Below are positions 59,833-64,000 of a stretch of DNA of 64,000 nt, in pieces. Made by a program: the position numbers and the translations under genes. Each line of letters starts with the position of its first letter. Position 1 is the stretch's first letter. This DNA comes from a virus: positions 1 to 64,000 of the IMG/VR virus record IMGVR_UViG_3300042879_002476, one strand, 5' to 3'. The notes beneath the pieces were generated by a model. That model was not told the DNA's origin. It was given only the letters and a program-made list of their open reading frames with translations, and searched no databases.

Positions 59833-61854
59833 ATGCCAATATTCTATATAGACTCAGGCAGTTTTAATAATTTGCAAGTAACTGGTAGCTTACTAGTAAC
59901 GGGTGAAATATTTGGTACCTCGAGTTTGGCAACTACAAGTAGTCATGCTTTAACAGCATCATTTGCTCCAAATTATGTTTTAACCAGTGCAACGAGTTCG
60001 TTTATACAAAATAATCAAACTAGTTCTTTTTACACAGGATCTTTTACTGGTTCATTTACAGGAAGTCTACAAGGTACCTCAAGTTGGGCAACCAACGCTA
60101 TATCATCATCAAGACCAATAGCTGTAACTGGATCAACTATATATTCAACAGCACCGTTATCAACAGCAACCCCTAGTACTGATAATAATATATTTTTAGG
60201 TGATGGCGCTGGTAATAATGCATCAGGCTCTTCATATTCAAACTTTATAGGTTACAATGCTGGTCTTAATGCTACTAACGCAGGCGGTTCTAACTTTTTA
60301 GGTCGAGGTGCTGGTTATGGTGCAACAAATGCCAACGATTCTAACTTTTTAGGTTATAACGCTGGTTTAGATGCTACTGACGCAAACATTTCTAACTTTT
60401 TAGGTTATAGAGCTGGTTATGCTGCAACAAACGCATTTGGTTCTAACTTTTTAGGTTATAGTGCCGGTGATGGTGCAACTAATGCATACGAATCAAACTT
60501 TATAGGCCCAAGTGCTGGTGCGTCTGCAACTAATGCCAACGATTCTAACTTTATAGGCCTAAGTGCTGGTGCATCTGCAACTAATGCCAACAATTCTAAC
60601 TTTTTAGGTTTATATGTCGGTACCGGAGCAACAAATGCAAACAATTCAAACTTTTTAGGTTTCTATGCCGGCAACGCAGCAACTGATGCATACGAATCAA
60701 ACTTTATAGGTTTATCTGCCGGCTACGAGGCATTGAACGCCAACAATTCTAACTTTTTAGGTAGTAGTGTCGGTGTGTCTGCAACTAATGCCAACAATTC
60801 TAACTTTTTAGGAAAGAACGCTGGTTTTAATGCTACTAACGCAGGCAATTCTAACTTTTTAGGTAATAATGCTGGTAGTGATGCAACAGAGGCAAATACA
60901 TCAAACTTTTTAGGTCCAAATGCTGGAAATGGTGCAGTGAGTGCATCTTATTCTACATTAATTGGATATCAAGCAGGATACACACCAACAGCCGGTACTA
61001 GTGTCAAAAGCAATAATATTATAATAGGTACAAATATTACTTTGCCTACCAATACTCAAGACTCAATCAATTTAGGTGCAATTATATTTGCAACTGGTTC
61101 ATATAGTACACTTGCCGGAAATCCATTTTCCGGATCAATGTCCAATGGTAGGGTTGGTATTAATAAAGTAACCCCATCATACACTTTAGATGTATCTGGA
61201 TCTGGAAATTATAGTAATGGATTAAACGTAACTGGCTCATTAAGGACTTCAGGATCTATAGAAGCAACTGTAGGATTAGGTGTAGAAAATTATAAATCAC
61301 CTAATAGATGGGCATTATTATCAACGACGGGATGTCCTTCTGTAACAGGACAATCTCTTACCTCAGGATCAGCAAATAGTATAACAACAATATTGGTACC
61401 TTTTATAACTAATAAAACTATTACTGTATCATCAATGTCATTTGAATCTACAACTACCCCATCACCTTCTACTGCTTCTGTAGGAATATATGCAGCTGAT
61501 CAAGTAACTTGTAGACCTACAACATTAATCACTTCCATGAGTAATATTCCTATACCATCAAATAGCGTTTACTCAGGATCATTAACAACCGGGCCAGTAA
61601 CTCTATCTCCAGGTTTATATTATACAGCTTTTCAGCATAGCGGTAGCGCAACTATAACATTTCGAAGCATACCAACAGCAAATACTATGAATATTATAGG
61701 ATTAACTACTCCCGGAAATTCAACTGTACCTAACTATTATGCTGGTGTTAGAGCAGGTGGACCGGCATCATTACCTGCTTCAACATCATCATTCAGCACA
61801 ATGAATCCTTTAGGCGGACTTAACCCTCCATGTATATGGATGTTAATTAGCTAA
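59833..61854 (+). CDS. Tail fibre/adhesin with 17-residue tandem repeats
   Basis: A 673-residue fibre protein. After an N-terminal shaft segment (SFTGSFTGSLQGTSSWATNA) come 14 exact-length tandem repeats of 17 residues with consensus SNFLGxxAGxxATNAxx, residues 136-373, then a partial copy STLIGYQAG. The periodic small and hydrophobic residues resemble the left-handed beta-roll of YadA-like heads. The following NGRVGINKVTPSYTLDVSG is a typical linker in phage fibres, often before a chaperone, but the C-terminal 200 residues do not show the S74 peptidase signature. It is probably a receptor-binding fibre. Confidence 0.82.
   Translation: MPIFYIDSGSFNNLQVTGSLLVTGEIFGTSSLATTSSHALTASFAPNYVLTSATSSFIQNNQTSSFYTGSFTGSFTGSLQGTSSWATNAISSSRPIAVTGSTIYSTAPLSTATPSTDNNIFLGDGAGNNASGSSYSNFIGYNAGLNATNAGGSNFLGRGAGYGATNANDSNFLGYNAGLDATDANISNFLGYRAGYAATNAFGSNFLGYSAGDGATNAYESNFIGPSAGASATNANDSNFIGLSAGASATNANNSNFLGLYVGTGATNANNSNFLGFYAGNAATDAYESNFIGLSAGYEALNANNSNFLGSSVGVSATNANNSNFLGKNAGFNATNAGNSNFLGNNAGSDATEANTSNFLGPNAGNGAVSASYSTLIGYQAGYTPTAGTSVKSNNIIIGTNITLPTNTQDSINLGAIIFATGSYSTLAGNPFSGSMSNGRVGINKVTPSYTLDVSGSGNYSNGLNVTGSLRTSGSIEATVGLGVENYKSPNRWALLSTTGCPSVTGQSLTSGSANSITTILVPFITNKTITVSSMSFESTTTPSPSTASVGIYAADQVTCRPTTLITSMSNIPIPSNSVYSGSLTTGPVTLSPGLYYTAFQHSGSATITFRSIPTANTMNIIGLTTPGNSTVPNYYAGVRAGGPASLPASTSSFSTMNPLGGLNPPCIWMLIS
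60238..60951 (+). repeat. Fourteen 51-base in-frame tandem repeats
   Basis: Fourteen units of exactly 51 bases encode SNFLGxxAGxxATNAxx. Units vary in sequence (for example SNFIG or SNFLG, ATN or ATD), so the array is old or diversifying rather than a recent expansion. Confidence 0.92.
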
Positions 61855-61915
61855 TACCGGATACAATTAATTGTTTTTTGCGGTCAATTAAATTGCCCCA
61901 AACTTAAATTTAGGA

Positions 61916-61923
61916 TATTTATT
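61916..61923 (+). promoter_or_regulatory. Putative late promoter (variant) in a palindrome
   Basis: TATTTATT within GATATTTATTATAAATATC (9-bp arms with a 1-base centre), 14 bases before the ATG at 61938. Confidence 0.55.
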
Positions 61924-61937
61924 ATAAATATCATTAC

Positions 61938-62360
61938 ATGGCCGATCTAACAATATACATAAATGAGAAAATTACTTTAGATGGTACTGAAAGGGGAGTA
62001 TTAACTACTCAAACTATAACAGGTATTAATAATATTGATAATAGAATAATGACCTGTCCTAGCGGATCAACCACTACTATTTTTACAGTATCGGATACTC
62101 CAACATCTGCAGGGTCATTTGCTACGAGTAGCATTCAATATGCTAGAGTAACTAATAAGTCAATAGTTCCGATACAATTATCTATAGCATCTAGTAATCA
62201 GAATTTTTGGTTTACTGTAAACACGGGTAATTCGTTTTTAGTATCTACTAAAGCATCGGGTAGTAACTCAACAGATTTTATATTACCGAATATTACAAAT
62301 GTTAGTATAACACCTTCTGGATCATCTGCAACGATTGAATACTTTATAGCGACAACATAA
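61938..62360 (+). CDS. Small virion-like hypothetical protein
   Basis: A 140-residue beta-rich protein (LTIYINEKITLDGTERG, IFTVSDTPTSAGSF, NQNFWFTV, TIEYFIA). Its position between fibre and neck genes and its own promoter suggest a virion component, perhaps a decoration or fibre-tip subunit. No known family recognised. Confidence 0.6.
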   Translation: MADLTIYINEKITLDGTERGVLTTQTITGINNIDNRIMTCPSGSTTTIFTVSDTPTSAGSFATSSIQYARVTNKSIVPIQLSIASSNQNFWFTVNTGNSFLVSTKASGSNSTDFILPNITNVSITPSGSSATIEYFIATT

Positions 62361-62371
62361 TATAAAAATAC

Positions 62372-63511
62372 ATGAATATTCCTATATACCCTGGCTCATC
62401 ATCATTCCAACCTGGAGATACTCCGTTCGGTCTTTATGATTATGATAATCAGTTTCAAACTGATGCCGATAAAGTAGTTACGTTTTGTGCTAGAAGATTG
62501 GGATATCCTATCATGGATGTAGAACTACAAGATGTAAATTTTTACGCTTGCTTTGAGGAAGCCGTTACAGAGTATACAACCCAGGTAAATCAATTTAATA
62601 TTAGAGATCATCTCTTAAGTTTGAGGGGCAACAGTGTATCCTCAGACGTTTCTCAGCGTGTTATTTCTAATAATCTAGGAGCTATAATTGATATAGCTGA
62701 AAACTATGGAACCGAGGCGGGCAGCGGGGGTAAAATACCATATCGTACCGGTAGCATTCAGGTTAAAGCCGATCAACAAACGTATAATTTACAATCGTTA
62801 ATAGGCGATCAATTACATAACGGTCAAACTATTGAAATTAAAAAGGTATTTCATGAAGGCCCTCCTGCGATAATTAGATATTTTGATCCGTTCGTAGGTA
62901 CCGGTATGGGCACGCAGCAATTATTGGATTCATTCGGATGGGGCAATTACACTCCGGCAGTAAATTTTATTATGATGCCTATATATGCAGATTTGCTCAG
63001 ACTTCAAGCAATTGAAATGAATGACCAGATAAGAAAATCTGCATACTCATTTGATTTAATAGGTAATGAATTAAGAATATTTCCTATACCCAGGCAAGAC
63101 TACACTATGTGGTTGCATTATATAGTAAAAAATGATAGAAATAATGTATTACAGAGTGCGTCCGGTTCAATGTCAGATTATTCAAATGTTAGTTATAACA
63201 ATATACAATATTCTAAAATTAATGATATAGGAAAACATTGGATTAGGGAATATGCTGCGGCGTGTTGCAAAGAAGTATTGGGCAATGTAAGAAATAAATA
63301 CTCTACAATACCAGCGCCCGGTGCTGAAGTAACTCTTAACGGTGCTGATTTAATTTCACAGGCGCAAGCTGAAAAAGAAAAATTAATAACTCAATTAAGA
63401 GAAAATTTAGAACAACTATCTAGAAAAACTTTAATGGCTAATGAGCAAGAGATAGCCGCATCTTTGCAAAATACTATTAAAAACGTACCTCTTAAAATCT
63501 ACATTGGATAA
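62372..63511 (+). CDS. 13: Neck protein, T4 gp13-like
   Basis: A 379-residue protein. ADKVVTFCARRLGYPIMDVELQDVNFYACFEEAVTEYTTQVNQF is the characteristic N-terminal part of the head-completion/neck family in T4-like phages, and ELRIFPIPRQDYTMWLHYIVKNDR with KHWIREYAAACCKEVLGNVRNKY follows. It is longer than T4 gp13 (309). It would seal the filled head and connect it to the tail with gp14. The stop overlaps the next start (TAATG), matching the gp13-gp14 order. Confidence 0.75.
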   Translation: MNIPIYPGSSSFQPGDTPFGLYDYDNQFQTDADKVVTFCARRLGYPIMDVELQDVNFYACFEEAVTEYTTQVNQFNIRDHLLSLRGNSVSSDVSQRVISNNLGAIIDIAENYGTEAGSGGKIPYRTGSIQVKADQQTYNLQSLIGDQLHNGQTIEIKKVFHEGPPAIIRYFDPFVGTGMGTQQLLDSFGWGNYTPAVNFIMMPIYADLLRLQAIEMNDQIRKSAYSFDLIGNELRIFPIPRQDYTMWLHYIVKNDRNNVLQSASGSMSDYSNVSYNNIQYSKINDIGKHWIREYAAACCKEVLGNVRNKYSTIPAPGAEVTLNGADLISQAQAEKEKLITQLRENLEQLSRKTLMANEQEIAASLQNTIKNVPLKIYIG

Positions 63512-64000
63512 TGGCTTTATTTGGCTCCGCTCGCGATATTAGTATGTTTAGACATATCAATAAAGAATTGATAAATGATATCATACAAACAGAAGTAGAT
63601 TTATATGAGTTAAATTTAAGTGAAACCAAATCCAATATCTATGGAGAAAGTTCAAGCAAGAAATCGTACTATGCACCTGTAAGACTTGCTGCTCTAATAT
63701 CTAGAGATCCTAACGTAGACGTATCTAGTGAAATGGGCATGGATTCAGAACAGTCTGTTATTTTTGGATTTTTACGTGATGGTACTTTAGATGAGCTTAA
63801 ATTGGTTCCTGAAATAGGTGATATTATAGCATGGGATGAAAGGTATTGGGAAATCGATGCTATTGAAATTAATCAATACGTTATGGGTAGAAATAATTTA
63901 ACTAATAAAACTATAGGCACTGAATTTGGCGCTAATTGGAGTTATTTATGTAAAACGCATTTAACTAGAAGAGATAAAATTAATCTTGAAGAGATTAGAT
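63511..64000 (+). CDS. 14: Neck protein, T4 gp14-like (partial, runs off the end)
   Basis: The first 163 residues are present and no stop occurs before the window edge. The start ALFGSARDISMFRHINKEL, KSNIYGESSSKKSYYAPVRLAALI, FGFLRDGTLDELKLVPEIGD and IIAWDERYWEID agree with gp14 neck proteins of T4-like phages (T4 gp14 is 256 residues). It works with gp13 in the neck. It shares one base with the gp13 stop, so translation is coupled. Confidence 0.8.
   Translation, partial: MALFGSARDISMFRHINKELINDIIQTEVDLYELNLSETKSNIYGESSSKKSYYAPVRLAALISRDPNVDVSSEMGMDSEQSVIFGFLRDGTLDELKLVPEIGDIIAWDERYWEIDAIEINQYVMGRNNLTNKTIGTEFGANWSYLCKTHLTRRDKINLEEIR

Noticed and set aside
60238-60951. Tandem repeats considered as a CRISPR-like array
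   Set aside because: The units are contiguous, in frame and coding, with no spacers.

Overview
The window is a contiguous piece of the genome of a T4-like (contractile-tailed, probably 'far-T4') bacteriophage. It is strongly A+T rich, and every gene I can support lies on the + strand, tightly packed and often overlapping by 1 to 60 bases. Genes whose products resemble T4 late sigma gp55, baseplate gp5/gp25/gp6, recombination gp47/gp46, primase gp61, terminase gp17, portal gp20, protease gp21, scaffold gp22, major capsid gp23 and neck gp13/gp14 are all present. Many accessory proteins belong to families that I know from marine T4-like phages. A host in the Bacteroidetes is likely. Start codons are preceded by A-rich tracts rather than Shine-Dalgarno sequences, a small lipoprotein has an SSC lipobox, the fibres carry SNFLGxxAG-type repeats common in that phylum, and the tmRNA tag starts GE. 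This host call is inference.

Layout. 1-4.1 kb: small accessory genes (secreted protein, lipoprotein, membrane peptide, several zinc-binding proteins, a HEYGH metalloprotease-like protein). 4.2-5.2 kb: an RNA cluster of tRNA-Arg(UCU), a complete tmRNA and tRNA-Glu(UUC). 5.2-8.8 kb: AAA ATPase, small conserved phage proteins, HD-domain protein and the late sigma factor, closed by a terminator. 8.8-27 kb: baseplate hub and spike with a built-in cell-wall hydrolase, gp25, gp6, then large baseplate and tail-fibre proteins. 27-31.5 kb: a DNA-processing cassette (T7 endonuclease I-like resolvase, primase, and a single-chain fusion of the Mre11-like and Rad50-like subunits) set inside the tail genes. 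31.5-36.5 kb: a 1649-residue fibre with a predicted beta-propeller. 36.5-40.4 kb: a nucleotidyltransferase fused to a ligase-like domain, then small proteins that may be packaged in the head. 40.4-52.5 kb: the head operon (terminase, portal, protease, scaffold, capsid). 52.6-64 kb: PhoH, conserved small proteins, two large fibres and the neck genes, running off the right end.

Regulation. An octamer TATTTATA (16 sites) or TATTTATT (4 sites) lies in gaps before genes, usually 4 to 28 bases from the start codon. It is the obvious candidate late promoter for the gp55-like sigma encoded at 8054. Four clear hairpin terminators (about 8727, 40401, 49700 and 52461) separate transcription units, and each is followed by one of these promoters. 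The most notable points are the phage tmRNA with a long tag, the gp47-gp46 fusion, the adenylyltransferase-ligase fusion, the leaderless-looking late promoters and a repeated N-terminal helix that may be a capsid-targeting signal.
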